The notes beneath the pieces are model-generated. The model saw only the letters and a list, made by a program, of their open reading frames with translations, ran no database searches and was not told the DNA's origin. A stretch of DNA of 36,038 nt, taken from contig JAFTKY010000007.1 of NCBI GenBank assembly GCA_017453005.1, positions 1 through 36,038 on the forward strand, in the 5' to 3' direction. This DNA is from Clostridia bacterium. Its GTDB lineage: Bacteria; Bacillota; Clostridia; Oscillospirales; CAG-272. This document shows positions 7,682 through 16,412 of this stretch, one piece after another (within the stretch, counting starts at the first letter, position 1; each line of letters opens with the position of its first letter). The translations under genes and the position numbers were made by a program.

Positions 7682-8677
7682 ATGCAGGGCATAACAGAAT
7701 TCTGGAATACGTTAGTTGAAAGCTTCAACGATTACGTGATCTTCCCCATAAAAAGCATCGGCATAGTCGACGTTATAGATATAGCCCTTTTGGCGTGCCT
7801 TCTGTATATGATATTTAAGTTCATCAGAGACAGACACGTCGGAAGAATAATGCTGGGTCTTGGCGCTATTGTTCTTATTTACATTTTAAGTGACGTTTTC
7901 AACATGATAGCGATAGGCTCGATACTCAAGAACTTCTACGTCGTAGGTATTATGGTAGTGTGTGTCATCTTTCAGCCCGAGCTTCGTGCGGTGCTTGAGG
8001 AGGTGGGCTCCACATCCTTGAACCTGAGAAAAATAAAGAACAGAAAAGACGGTGCAAACAGCGAAATGCTGGGCATGGTCGAGGAGATCAGTGCGGCGGC
8101 GTTTGAGCTTTCCGCAAGAGGAGACGGCGCGCTTATCGTAATTGAGCGCTCCAGCAGATTGCGCTCGCAGATGACCGAGGGCGTAGCTCTTGATGCGAAG
8201 GTGTCAAGACAGCTTCTCAGCAACATATTCTTCAATAAGTCTCCTTTGCACGACGGCGCGGTGATAATCCGCGACATGAAGATAGTTGCGGCGTCAAGTA
8301 AGTCAAAGAGCATTTCCGAGAGCGACGACGCACAGATGCGCCGTCTCGGAACGAGACACAGAGCCGCACTCCGTATCACCGAGATAAGCGATGCTATCGT
8401 GGTGGTCGTATCCGAGGAGACGGGAAATATTTCTATTGTCAACAACAAGATACTGAACAGAGGCTACCAGGATATAGGCAAGAACGGAAAGCACAAGTCA
8501 AACGATCTCCGTGACGATCTCTATAAGCTTATGACGGGTAACTCCGTAAACGAGGACGTTTATCTGTCCGTAAATGTCGACAAGGCCGTTGCGGGTGATG
8601 ATAAAATTGACATCGTGAACGCCGAAGGCATCGACATTGATGATTCTATGGAAAAGGAGGACACCGATTCTGTATGA
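7682..8677 (+). CDS. cdaA: Diadenylate cyclase CdaA (DisA_N domain)
   Basis: Makes cyclic di-AMP from two ATP at the membrane. This second messenger governs potassium and osmotic balance and cell-wall homeostasis. Three N-terminal membrane helices (about residues 28-47, 57-75, 82-98) precede the cyclase domain, with the catalytic DGA at 191-193 (LHDGAV) and RHR at 225-227 (GTRHRAA). The usual LPLS-type segment between them is replaced here by a polar SKSKSISESDD stretch. A tail of about 60 residues after the cyclase core is longer than in B. subtilis CdaA (273 residues against 331 here). The SD AGAGGAGG is strong. The stop overlaps the cdaR start (ATGA). Confidence 0.95.
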   Translation: MQGITEFWNTLVESFNDYVIFPIKSIGIVDVIDIALLACLLYMIFKFIRDRHVGRIMLGLGAIVLIYILSDVFNMIAIGSILKNFYVVGIMVVCVIFQPELRAVLEEVGSTSLNLRKIKNRKDGANSEMLGMVEEISAAAFELSARGDGALIVIERSSRLRSQMTEGVALDAKVSRQLLSNIFFNKSPLHDGAVIIRDMKIVAASSKSKSISESDDAQMRRLGTRHRAALRITEISDAIVVVVSEETGNISIVNNKILNRGYQDIGKNGKHKSNDLRDDLYKLMTGNSVNEDVYLSVNVDKAVAGDDKIDIVNAEGIDIDDSMEKEDTDSV

Positions 8678-9702
8678 AGCAATTTGATTTTAAAAAGGAA
8701 CGCGACGAACACGGACAGGAAAAGGTAGTCATCGCAAATCAATCAAAAAGACGGTTGGACCTTTTCCCGAGACTTATCTGTCTGCTTATCGCGGTCATCA
8801 TCTGGATGTATTGCGTAAACATCAACGAGGATGACGTCGTTACGACCTTCACCGTAAAGCCCGTGATCGTCGGAGTTGAAAACATGGCAGACGGACTTTC
8901 GATATATAACAACACCGATATTCCCGACGTCGTCATAACCGTGCAGGGCACGAACAGAGACATAAATAAGTACAGCGCGTCGGACTATACGGTATATATT
9001 GACGTCAGCACCGTGGACTCTACGGGCTGGAATACCGTAAAGATAAATGCAAAGGCACCCGAGGGCTCAAGCCTTTCCATACTCAGTCAGGACAAGGACG
9101 TAATGAACGTGTACGCTGACAGAAGCACGTCCGTGGTTATCCCGATAACCTTCACGGAAAAGGACTTTACAAAGAAGCCCGCGTATAATTACAGCTACGG
9201 ATTTGCGGAGGATATAGAGAGCATCACTATTACGGGCCCCAAGATTATAGTTGAAAATATTGAGAGAGCGGAGTACGTCCTGACGGGCGATTATAATTCC
9301 AGTCAGACCATTTCGGGTATAACGCTGGAATTCTATAAAAAGAATTTCGGTACTGACGAGGACCCCAGAGAAAAGTCAAGCTGGATAAAGTACGATCCCA
9401 TAAACTTTAACATTGACATTACCACCACGGCTCCCATGTTCTTTAACCTTGTGAACACCGATCATAATTTCTATTACTCGCTTGACGTCTCAAGCACCAA
9501 TATCATCGGAGACCCCGAGGTACTCAAAGCTCTGTCGGGATACAGTATAGATATGACGGATTACAGCGTTGCGGGAATTTATAAGCTGAATATCAACGAA
9601 ATGATCACGTTGCCCGAGGGCGTTTCTCTTGAGAGTGAAAACGTTGTTATCACGTTGACGGTCACAGAGGCTGATTCCTCTGCAAGCTCTCCTGCGCAGT
9701 AA
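8674..9702 (+). CDS. cdaR: YbbR-domain protein CdaR, regulator of CdaA
   Basis: A 342-residue protein with one N-terminal membrane helix (about residues 27-45, FPRLICLLIAVIIWMYCVN) and an extracellular part built of YbbR repeats. Examples are the VENMADGLSIYNNTDIPDVVITVQG type near 70-95, a second near 150-190, and a last one ending before a Ser/Ala-rich tail. It overlaps cdaA by four bases, the standard pair in Firmicutes, in which CdaR binds and tunes the cyclase. In many relatives glmM follows, but here the next gene is a COG2509 flavoprotein. That gene's ATG shares one base with the TAA of this one. Confidence 0.92.
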   Translation: MKQFDFKKERDEHGQEKVVIANQSKRRLDLFPRLICLLIAVIIWMYCVNINEDDVVTTFTVKPVIVGVENMADGLSIYNNTDIPDVVITVQGTNRDINKYSASDYTVYIDVSTVDSTGWNTVKINAKAPEGSSLSILSQDKDVMNVYADRSTSVVIPITFTEKDFTKKPAYNYSYGFAEDIESITITGPKIIVENIERAEYVLTGDYNSSQTISGITLEFYKKNFGTDEDPREKSSWIKYDPINFNIDITTTAPMFFNLVNTDHNFYYSLDVSSTNIIGDPEVLKALSGYSIDMTDYSVAGIYKLNINEMITLPEGVSLESENVVITLTVTEADSSASSPAQ

Positions 9703-11324
9703 TGACGGGTGCAGAGGTAAGATACATAATAGACGCTATATCAGTCTCGCCCGACGGTGGCGAGACTGAAGCGTTGAATGTAGCGGCAAGACGGCTTGAA
9801 AAGCTCGGTATAAAGACACGCGATATCGGGCTGTCGATATTCAAAAGGTCTGTCGACGCGAGGAAAAGAGATGACGTGCGGCTCGTGTATTCGGTTGCGG
9901 TGTCAATAAGCGCGGATGATCGCACGCATGAAAGACTTTTATCAAAGCTCGGCGCAAGGAAAATTGAGGAGACTTCTATTGAATTTGAGTACGGCGACGG
10001 TCAGATGTTACATCGCCCGATGGTCGTCGGAATGGGCCCTGCGGGAATGTTCTGCGCGCTGATTTTAGCAGAGCAGGGCTATCGCCCGATAATAATCGAC
10101 CGCGGTGACTGTGTCGCTGACAGAGTTCGCGCGGTAGACAGATTTTACGCACAGGCAGTGCTTGATACGGATTCCAATATTCAGTTCGGCGCGGGAGGCG
10201 CGGGTACGTTTTCGGACGGAAAGCTGCTCACGCGAATAAACGACGCCAAATGCTCGTACGTGCTCAAAGCCCTCGTTGACTTCGGCGCGCCCGAGGATAT
10301 AACCCTAAAGGCAAAGCCGCATATAGGCACGGACATTCTGCGAGAGGTAGTTGACAATATTCTCAAAAGAATAAAGGAGCTTGGCGGCGAGGTTATATAC
10401 CGATGCAAAATGACGGGACTTGAGAGGCTCGCTGACGGCGTAAGGGTCGCGACCACAAAGGGTGACTTTGTGTGCGGAGACGTAGTCCTTGCCCTCGGTC
10501 ACAGTGCGAGAGACACCTACAAAATGCTCATAGAAAGCGGATATTCAGTCTCGCCAAAGCCGATTTCGGTGGGAGTGAGAATAGAGCATCTGCGTGAGGA
10601 CATAGAATATATGCTCTACGGGAATTTTGCAGGCCACAAGGCACTTGGCGCGGCGGAGTACGCTCTGTCCGACACCAAGCGCGAGCGCGGCGTTTATACC
10701 TTCTGTATGTGTCCCGGCGGCGAGGTGGTCGGCGCGGCATCCGAGGAGGGTGGCGTTGTTGTAAACGGCATGAGCAAATATGCCCGTGACGGCAGAAATT
10801 CCAATTCCGCGTTAGCGGTATCCGTTCGCCCCGACGATTTTTGTGCGGTGGACGGAAATCTTGCGCTCGGCGCAATAGAATTCCAGAGAAAGATAGAGAG
10901 GGCGGCTTTTGTCGCGGGCGGCAGAGACTATAGCGCTCCCATGCAGACGGTGGGAGATTTTCTGTCGGGTACGCGAGGCAGCACACCCACAAAGGTCACA
11001 CCCACGTATATGGGCGGCAGGTGCGTCGTGGCAGATCTGGACGGCGTGCTACCCGATTTTGTGACCGACCATCTCAGATACGGCATTTTGTCCTTTGACA
11101 AAAAATATCGCGGCTTTGCAGATGATTGCGCGATTTTGACGGGCGCGGAGACTAGAACCTCAGCCCCCGTACGGATACTCAGAGGCGAGGACATGAGCGC
11201 CATAGGACATGAGAATATTTACCCCTGCGGAGAGGGAGCGGGCTATGCGGGAGGAATTACGAGTGCCGCAGTTGACGGCATAAAAACAGCTCTAGCGATA
11301 ATAAAAAAATACAAGAAAATATAA
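9702..11324 (+). CDS. FAD-dependent dehydrogenase, COG2509 family
   Basis: A 540-residue flavoprotein. A small N-terminal domain of about 100 residues precedes the Rossmann dinucleotide-binding loop VVGMGPAGMFCALILAEQG (108-126), which ends at the acidic ribose-binding run IIIDRG. A middle FGAGGAGTFSDGKL segment and a late GEGAGYAGGI-type segment (NIYPCGEGAGYAGG) close the FAD site. Proteins of this family are widespread in Clostridia but lack an assigned substrate. The start shares a base with the cdaR stop (TAATG), so translation is coupled. The end of the reading frame runs into a 10-base tandem repeat (11311-11350), and the TAA lies inside it. Confidence 0.9.
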   Translation: MTGAEVRYIIDAISVSPDGGETEALNVAARRLEKLGIKTRDIGLSIFKRSVDARKRDDVRLVYSVAVSISADDRTHERLLSKLGARKIEETSIEFEYGDGQMLHRPMVVGMGPAGMFCALILAEQGYRPIIIDRGDCVADRVRAVDRFYAQAVLDTDSNIQFGAGGAGTFSDGKLLTRINDAKCSYVLKALVDFGAPEDITLKAKPHIGTDILREVVDNILKRIKELGGEVIYRCKMTGLERLADGVRVATTKGDFVCGDVVLALGHSARDTYKMLIESGYSVSPKPISVGVRIEHLREDIEYMLYGNFAGHKALGAAEYALSDTKRERGVYTFCMCPGGEVVGAASEEGGVVVNGMSKYARDGRNSNSALAVSVRPDDFCAVDGNLALGAIEFQRKIERAAFVAGGRDYSAPMQTVGDFLSGTRGSTPTKVTPTYMGGRCVVADLDGVLPDFVTDHLRYGILSFDKKYRGFADDCAILTGAETRTSAPVRILRGEDMSAIGHENIYPCGEGAGYAGGITSAAVDGIKTALAIIKKYKKI

Positions 11325-11350
11325 GAAAATATAAGAAAATATAAGAAAAT
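11311..11350 (+). repeat. 10-base tandem repeat spanning the flavoprotein stop codon
   Basis: Four units: ACAAGAAAAT once, then ATAAGAAAAT three times, with a further partial A-rich start upstream. The gene's TAA lies at 11322-11324. Because the unit is not a multiple of three, changes in copy number would shift frame, but each ATAAG unit carries a TAA, so the protein end would vary little. Confidence 0.9.
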
Positions 11351-11419
11351 ACAGGGCTCCTGCCGAGTGGGTATGCCGACGGATACTCTCTTTGGATAAA
11401 TAGGAGATTTGGAGAAAAA

Positions 11420-13618
11420 ATGAATTTTACGGAAAAGGAAAAGATATGGTCCTTGCGATACGTGGAGGATGTGCAGTCAAGAGAGACGGTATTGCGCTTG
11501 GCTGACGAGTTGAATATTTCTCACGTATGCGCAAAGCTTATATATAACAGAGGGTATGGGGACGCAAAAGCCGCAAGAGCTTTTTTGAACACGCAGATCG
11601 ACAGTCTCCACGACCCGTATATTTTGAAGGATATGCGCCCCGCAGTAGAGAGAATAGCGAAGGCTATCGCGGCGGGTGAGAGCATAACCGTATACGGAGA
11701 TTACGATGTTGACGGCGTGACCTCCGTCAGTCTTGCGTACTTGTATTTCAAGTCACAGGGCGCGAAAATTGATTATTACATTCCCTCAAGAAACAAGGAG
11801 GGCTACGGCGTGTCCGTTGCGGGAATAGACAAGCTTCACGCACGCGGAACGACGCTTATGATAACGGTAGATACGGGTATCACCGCAAACGACGAGGTGG
11901 AATACGCCAAGAGCCTCGGTATCGATACGGTAGTTACCGACCACCACGAGTGCCACGCGTCTCTGCCCTTGGCGGTAGCGGTAGTCAATCCCCACCGTCC
12001 CGACTGCAATTATCCGTTCTCGGAGCTTGCGGGCGTTGGCGTGGTATTCAAGCTCGTTTGTGCCTTTGAGGAGTATATGCACCCCGAGCTTTCGGGTGAG
12101 GAGTGCGCGAGCCGTGTTTGTGAAAATTACGTAGACCTCGTGGCAATTGGCACGGTGGCGGACGTAATGCCCATACGCGACGAAAACAGATATATAGTAA
12201 GCGCGGGTATCAAAAAAATATCCGAGACAGACCGTTGCGGACTTGCGGCACTCATTGAGATGGCTTCGGCAACAAGCTCAAACTCACAGCCCGCGTTAAG
12301 TCACGCGCATAAGCCTAAAAAGAGACGCGTAAACACGGGCTTTATCGGATTTACGCTTGCGCCGAGAATAAACGCGGCGGGACGCATAAGCTCCGCTGAG
12401 AAGGCTGTTGAGCTGCTTCTGTGCGAGGACTACAACGAGGCGCTCGTCAAGGCGCAGGAGCTTTGCGAGATAAACCTTTGCAGACAGATAGAGGAAAACA
12501 GAATAGCCGAGCAGGCGTATAAAATGATAGAGCAGACGCATGATTTTGACAGACACAAGGTCATCGTGCTTGATAATGACTCGTGGCAGCAGGGAATTAT
12601 AGGTATAGTGTCCTCGCGAATTACTGAGAAGTACGGTCTTCCGTCAATACTTATATCCTACGAGGGCGCGACACGCGGCTTTGCAAGTCAGGATGACGTG
12701 GGCAAGGGCTCGGGCAGAAGCATTAAGGGACTTAACCTTGTAAATGCACTGACTGCATGCGAGGAGCTGCTTGAGAGATACGGCGGTCACGAGCTTGCGG
12801 CGGGACTTTCGGTAAGACGCGGAAGCGTTGACCTTTTCAGAGAAAAAATAAACGAGTACGCCGCGCAGCACCTCACCGACGAGGATACCAAGATCCGTTA
12901 CGAGGCAGACTGCGAGCTTGAGATAGGCGAGGCAACTATGTCTCTGGCGCAAGAGATAGAGATGCTTGAGCCCTTCGGCGTTGCAAATTCGACGCCTACT
13001 TTCCTTGTCCGAGACCTTGAGATAGACAGAATAATCTCGCTTGGCGCGGGTAATCACAGTAAAATTTTCTTTGGCGGCGAGGCACAGGGTATAAGCGCCG
13101 TTTGCTTTGGCGTTGCGGCGTCGAAGCTCGACTACTCCCGCGGCGAGAGAGTAGATATTCTTTGTCAGCTTGCGATAAACGAGTTCCGCGGCGTCAAGTC
13201 GCTTCAGTTTATCACGCAGGATATAAGAATGTCCGAAAATTATACAAGTCAGCGAATTGTTGACAAAAAACGGTATAGCGAAATTCTCGGCGGAGCGGAC
13301 TTTTCCGCCACAGAGGATATTGTTCCCACAAGAGACGAGGTAGCGGGAGTATATAAATTTCTACGCTACGAGATAGGTCACGGACATAGCGTATTCTCCG
13401 ACAGAGCGCTCAAATCTCAAATCGACAACTGTGTCCACTCGGGCATAAGCTATATAAAGCTGAGACTAATACTTAACATACTTGACGACATGAAGGTCAT
13501 GAGCGTGACCGAGCTGTCGGGCGAATTATTTGAATTCCATATTTACGAAAACGCTCAAAAGACAAGCATAGAAAATTCTCAGATTTTCAGAATGCTTACA
13601 GCGAATTGTAGGCAGTGA
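11420..13618 (+). CDS. recJ: Single-stranded-DNA exonuclease RecJ
   Basis: A 5'-to-3' single-strand exonuclease acting in mismatch repair and recombination, with DHH-type two-metal catalysis. The signature motifs are DYDVDG (94-99), DTG (151-153) and DHH (174-176), followed by the DHHA1 domain with GGHELAAG near residue 455 and a C-terminal OB-like domain. An insertion rich in Ser, His and Lys (about 285-310, ATSSNSQPALSHAHKPKK) sits before the GFTLAPRINAAGR motif. The 732-residue length is normal. The gap before it (11325-11419) holds the A-rich repeats and a small bulged hairpin (GTAT, CC with GGATAC), with no clear promoter. The start follows GGAGA. Confidence 0.94.
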   Translation: MNFTEKEKIWSLRYVEDVQSRETVLRLADELNISHVCAKLIYNRGYGDAKAARAFLNTQIDSLHDPYILKDMRPAVERIAKAIAAGESITVYGDYDVDGVTSVSLAYLYFKSQGAKIDYYIPSRNKEGYGVSVAGIDKLHARGTTLMITVDTGITANDEVEYAKSLGIDTVVTDHHECHASLPLAVAVVNPHRPDCNYPFSELAGVGVVFKLVCAFEEYMHPELSGEECASRVCENYVDLVAIGTVADVMPIRDENRYIVSAGIKKISETDRCGLAALIEMASATSSNSQPALSHAHKPKKRRVNTGFIGFTLAPRINAAGRISSAEKAVELLLCEDYNEALVKAQELCEINLCRQIEENRIAEQAYKMIEQTHDFDRHKVIVLDNDSWQQGIIGIVSSRITEKYGLPSILISYEGATRGFASQDDVGKGSGRSIKGLNLVNALTACEELLERYGGHELAAGLSVRRGSVDLFREKINEYAAQHLTDEDTKIRYEADCELEIGEATMSLAQEIEMLEPFGVANSTPTFLVRDLEIDRIISLGAGNHSKIFFGGEAQGISAVCFGVAASKLDYSRGERVDILCQLAINEFRGVKSLQFITQDIRMSENYTSQRIVDKKRYSEILGGADFSATEDIVPTRDEVAGVYKFLRYEIGHGHSVFSDRALKSQIDNCVHSGISYIKLRLILNILDDMKVMSVTELSGELFEFHIYENAQKTSIENSQIFRMLTANCRQ

Positions 13619-13627
13619 GGCACAGCG

Positions 13628-13658
13628 CCTCCTGTTTACGCATTACAGACACAGGAGG
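13628..13658 (+). other. Hairpin enclosing the SD of rel
   Basis: CCTCCTGT (13628-13635) pairs perfectly with ACAGGAGG (13651-13658) around a 15-base loop. The right arm is the rel SD (AGGAGG), nine bases before the ATG at 13668. No T-tract follows. In a recJ-rel transcript the hairpin would hide the ribosome site. Confidence 0.7.
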
Positions 13659-13667
13659 GGCAAGCGA

Positions 13668-15890
13668 ATGGACATGACGCCTCATACAAATATTGTGCCG
13701 TTGCTTTCAATGCTGAGCAAAACGGGCAAAAAATACGATACGGAAAAAATACAAAAGGCGTACGATTACGCGTACGCGCTTCACGACGGACAGTTCCGCG
13801 CCAGCGGTGAGGCGTATATTTCTCACCCCGTCGCAGTTGCTGAGATAGTTGCAAGCCTTGAGCTTGACACGGACTCCATCTGCGCGGCTCTGCTTCACGA
13901 TACGGTGGAGGACTGCTCCGAAAAAACCGACCTCAAGGAAATAGAAAAGCTTTTCGGCAAGGACGTCGCGCTTCTCGTTGACGGTCTGACAAAGCTCGTC
14001 GCTCTTCAGCTTGACGACAAGGAGGAGGAGCATATCGAGAACCTTCGTAAGATGCTTCTTGCCATGTCAAAGGACGTAAGAGTAATATTTATCAAGCTCT
14101 GCGACAGACTTCACAATATGCGTACTCTTGACGCAAAGGCAGAGAACAAGCGCAGAATGACCGCACTTGAGACCATGCAGGTCTACGCACCTCTGGCGCA
14201 CCGTCTCGGTATGCAGAAAATAAAGCAGGAGCTTGAAAATCTCGGACTTCGCTATCTTGACCCCATAGGATATGCGGAGGTCAAGGGACACATGGAGAAC
14301 AAGTACGGTGAGAGCCTCAACTTTATTGAGAGCATACGCTCGGCAATATCCGAAAAGCTCACCGAAAACTCCATACATTTTACCCTTGAGGGCAGAATAA
14401 AGACGGTATACAGCATCTACAAAAAGATGTTCAATCAGAACAAGAGCTTTGACGAGATATACGACTTCTACGCGCTTCGAATAATCGTTGATACCGAGCT
14501 TGAGTGCTATGCGTCCCTCGGTATAATACACGAGATGTTCAACTCTATCCCGGGCAGATTTAAGGACTATATCTCAACACCGAAGCCCAATATGTACCGT
14601 TCGCTCCATACCACGGTTATCGGACGCGACGGAATACCCTTTGAGGTGCAGATAAGAACTCACGAGATGCACCACATCGCCGAATACGGTATCGCGGCGC
14701 ATTGGAAATACAAGTCGGGCGCGTCCTCAAAGGAGGATATGGACAAAAAGCTCGAGTGGATAGCAAGACTTATTGAGACGGAGGACAACGCCAAGGACCC
14801 CGACGAGTTTATGAGCGCACTCAAAACGGATATGTTCCACGATGAGGTGTTCGTCTTTACTCCCAAGGGAGACGTTATCTCGCTCCCGCAGGGCGCAACC
14901 GTCATTGACTTTGCGTATGCGATACACTCCGCCGTCGGCAACAGAATGATGGGCGCGAAGATAAACGGAATGATAGTGCCTATCGACCGAGTTGTACAGA
15001 ACGGTGAGATAATCGAGATAATTACTTCCTCGAGCATGAAGGGACCGGGACGCGACTGGCTCAGTATCGTCAAGACCAGCGAGGCGCGAGGTAAGATAAG
15101 ACAGTGGTTTAAAAAAGAGACCAGAGCAGAGAACATCGTCGTAGGACGCAGTATCGCGGACGCGGAATTCAAAAAATTCCCCGTGCGCCTTTCCGAGCAA
15201 AAGAGAGCGGAATGTATGGCGGCAGTTGCACCGAGGCTCGGCTTTACGAACGCGGACGACCTTTACAACGCGCTTGGATACAGCGGCGTTTCTCTTCAGA
15301 AATTTGCCGCAAAGCTCAAGGAAGAGGTCAGCAAATATATTGAGCCCGAGACGGAGCCCGCGGCAGTCTCCGAGCAGGACATCGTCAAGACGGTGGCAAA
15401 GCCCCGTCATCTCAAGTCCAACAGCGGCATAGTGGTTGACGGTGAATACGGATGTCAGGTCAAATTTGCAAAGTGCTGCAACCCTCTCCCCGGTGACGAG
15501 GTAGTAGGATTTGTAACCAAGGGATACGGAATATCCATACACAAAAAGGACTGTCCCAACGTCGTTGAGGGACAGAAGAATGAGAGCAACCGTGACAGAT
15601 GGAAGGAAGCGTACTGGGAGGAGCCCGAGCATACGGGCGTCGGCAGAAACGTCTACGAGGCGCACCTCCAGCTCTTTACGGAGGACAGAGTGGGAATGCT
15701 GGCGGACATCGCGGTCGCGCTTGCAGACATGAAGGTGGCGATTCTCCACGTTAATTCTCAGAAGAGAAACGGTGGCAGATGTATCATTAACCTCAAGATA
15801 AGCTGCAAAAATATTGACCATTACAATTCCATCGTATCGAGACTTCGCTCGCTTGACGGAATTGATAACGTCTCACGCGGATACTCGTAA
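13668..15890 (+). CDS. rel: Bifunctional (p)ppGpp synthetase/hydrolase, Rel family
   Basis: Makes and degrades the stringent-response alarmone. In order: HD hydrolase domain (H53, H77-D78 in HDTVED), synthetase domain with KPNMYRSLHTTV and EVQIRT, TGS domain (about 385-445, FVFTPKGDVISLPQGATVIDF), zinc-finger region with CCNPLPGDEV, and a C-terminal ACT domain. RFKD at 297-300 is the RxKD motif of bifunctional Rel/SpoT enzymes, in contrast with the ExDD of RelA. All domains are intact at 740 residues. A hairpin masks the SD, suggesting translation control. dtd follows after 29 bases, the usual Firmicute partner. Confidence 0.96.
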   Translation: MDMTPHTNIVPLLSMLSKTGKKYDTEKIQKAYDYAYALHDGQFRASGEAYISHPVAVAEIVASLELDTDSICAALLHDTVEDCSEKTDLKEIEKLFGKDVALLVDGLTKLVALQLDDKEEEHIENLRKMLLAMSKDVRVIFIKLCDRLHNMRTLDAKAENKRRMTALETMQVYAPLAHRLGMQKIKQELENLGLRYLDPIGYAEVKGHMENKYGESLNFIESIRSAISEKLTENSIHFTLEGRIKTVYSIYKKMFNQNKSFDEIYDFYALRIIVDTELECYASLGIIHEMFNSIPGRFKDYISTPKPNMYRSLHTTVIGRDGIPFEVQIRTHEMHHIAEYGIAAHWKYKSGASSKEDMDKKLEWIARLIETEDNAKDPDEFMSALKTDMFHDEVFVFTPKGDVISLPQGATVIDFAYAIHSAVGNRMMGAKINGMIVPIDRVVQNGEIIEIITSSSMKGPGRDWLSIVKTSEARGKIRQWFKKETRAENIVVGRSIADAEFKKFPVRLSEQKRAECMAAVAPRLGFTNADDLYNALGYSGVSLQKFAAKLKEEVSKYIEPETEPAAVSEQDIVKTVAKPRHLKSNSGIVVDGEYGCQVKFAKCCNPLPGDEVVGFVTKGYGISIHKKDCPNVVEGQKNESNRDRWKEAYWEEPEHTGVGRNVYEAHLQLFTEDRVGMLADIAVALADMKVAILHVNSQKRNGGRCIINLKISCKNIDHYNSIVSRLRSLDGIDNVSRGYS

Positions 15891-15919
15891 AAAATAAACT
15901 GTATAAGGAAAACAGCAAT

Positions 15920-16381
15920 ATGAAAGCGGTACTTCAAAGAGTAAAGCACGCCAAGGTCGAGGTCGACGGCACAGTCACGGGCGAGTGCGGAGAGGGGCTT
16001 ATGATCCTTCTCGGAGTTGCCAAGGGTGACACGGAAGCGGACGCAGACCTGCTTGCAAAAAAGATATGCAATCTGCGTATTTTTACCGATGAGAACGATA
16101 AAATGAACCTGTCCGTCAAGGATATTAACGGCGAGGCGCTTGTAATTTCACAGTTCACGCTTATGGCAAATTACAGGCACGGCAACCGCCCCGACTTTTT
16201 TGAGTCGGCACCTCCCGCCGAGGCAAACAGACTTTACGAATATTTCAAGTCCCTGCTCCAAGGGGAGCTGAAGCACGTAGGATGCGGAGTATTCGGAGCG
16301 CACATGGACGTGTCGCTCACAAACAACGGACCCGTTACAATAGTCATGGACAGCGAAGTCCTCAAAAAGAAGGCAAACTGA
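15920..16381 (+). CDS. dtd: D-aminoacyl-tRNA deacylase
   Basis: Removes D-amino acids (and glycine from mischarged tRNA-Ala) from tRNA. The 153-residue length is standard. The active-site SQFTL (77-81) and the Gly-cisPro loop NNGPVT (135-140) are present, with Asn where most family members carry Ser (NSGPVT). RPDF (90-93) is also intact. The rel-dtd order is conserved in many Firmicutes. The SD is AAGGAA, and the gene is followed 31 bases later by hemZ, so it probably belongs to one transcript. Confidence 0.95.
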   Translation: MKAVLQRVKHAKVEVDGTVTGECGEGLMILLGVAKGDTEADADLLAKKICNLRIFTDENDKMNLSVKDINGEALVISQFTLMANYRHGNRPDFFESAPPAEANRLYEYFKSLLQGELKHVGCGVFGAHMDVSLTNNGPVTIVMDSEVLKKKAN

Positions 16382-16412
16382 GCAGTCCAAAAGAAAGGAA
16401 TTTAACTTTATC

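Noticed and set aside
14727..15821. A 364-codon open frame antisense to rel
   Set aside because: It is a shadow of the GC-biased third positions of rel. No SD, no domain, and rel is intact on the other strand.
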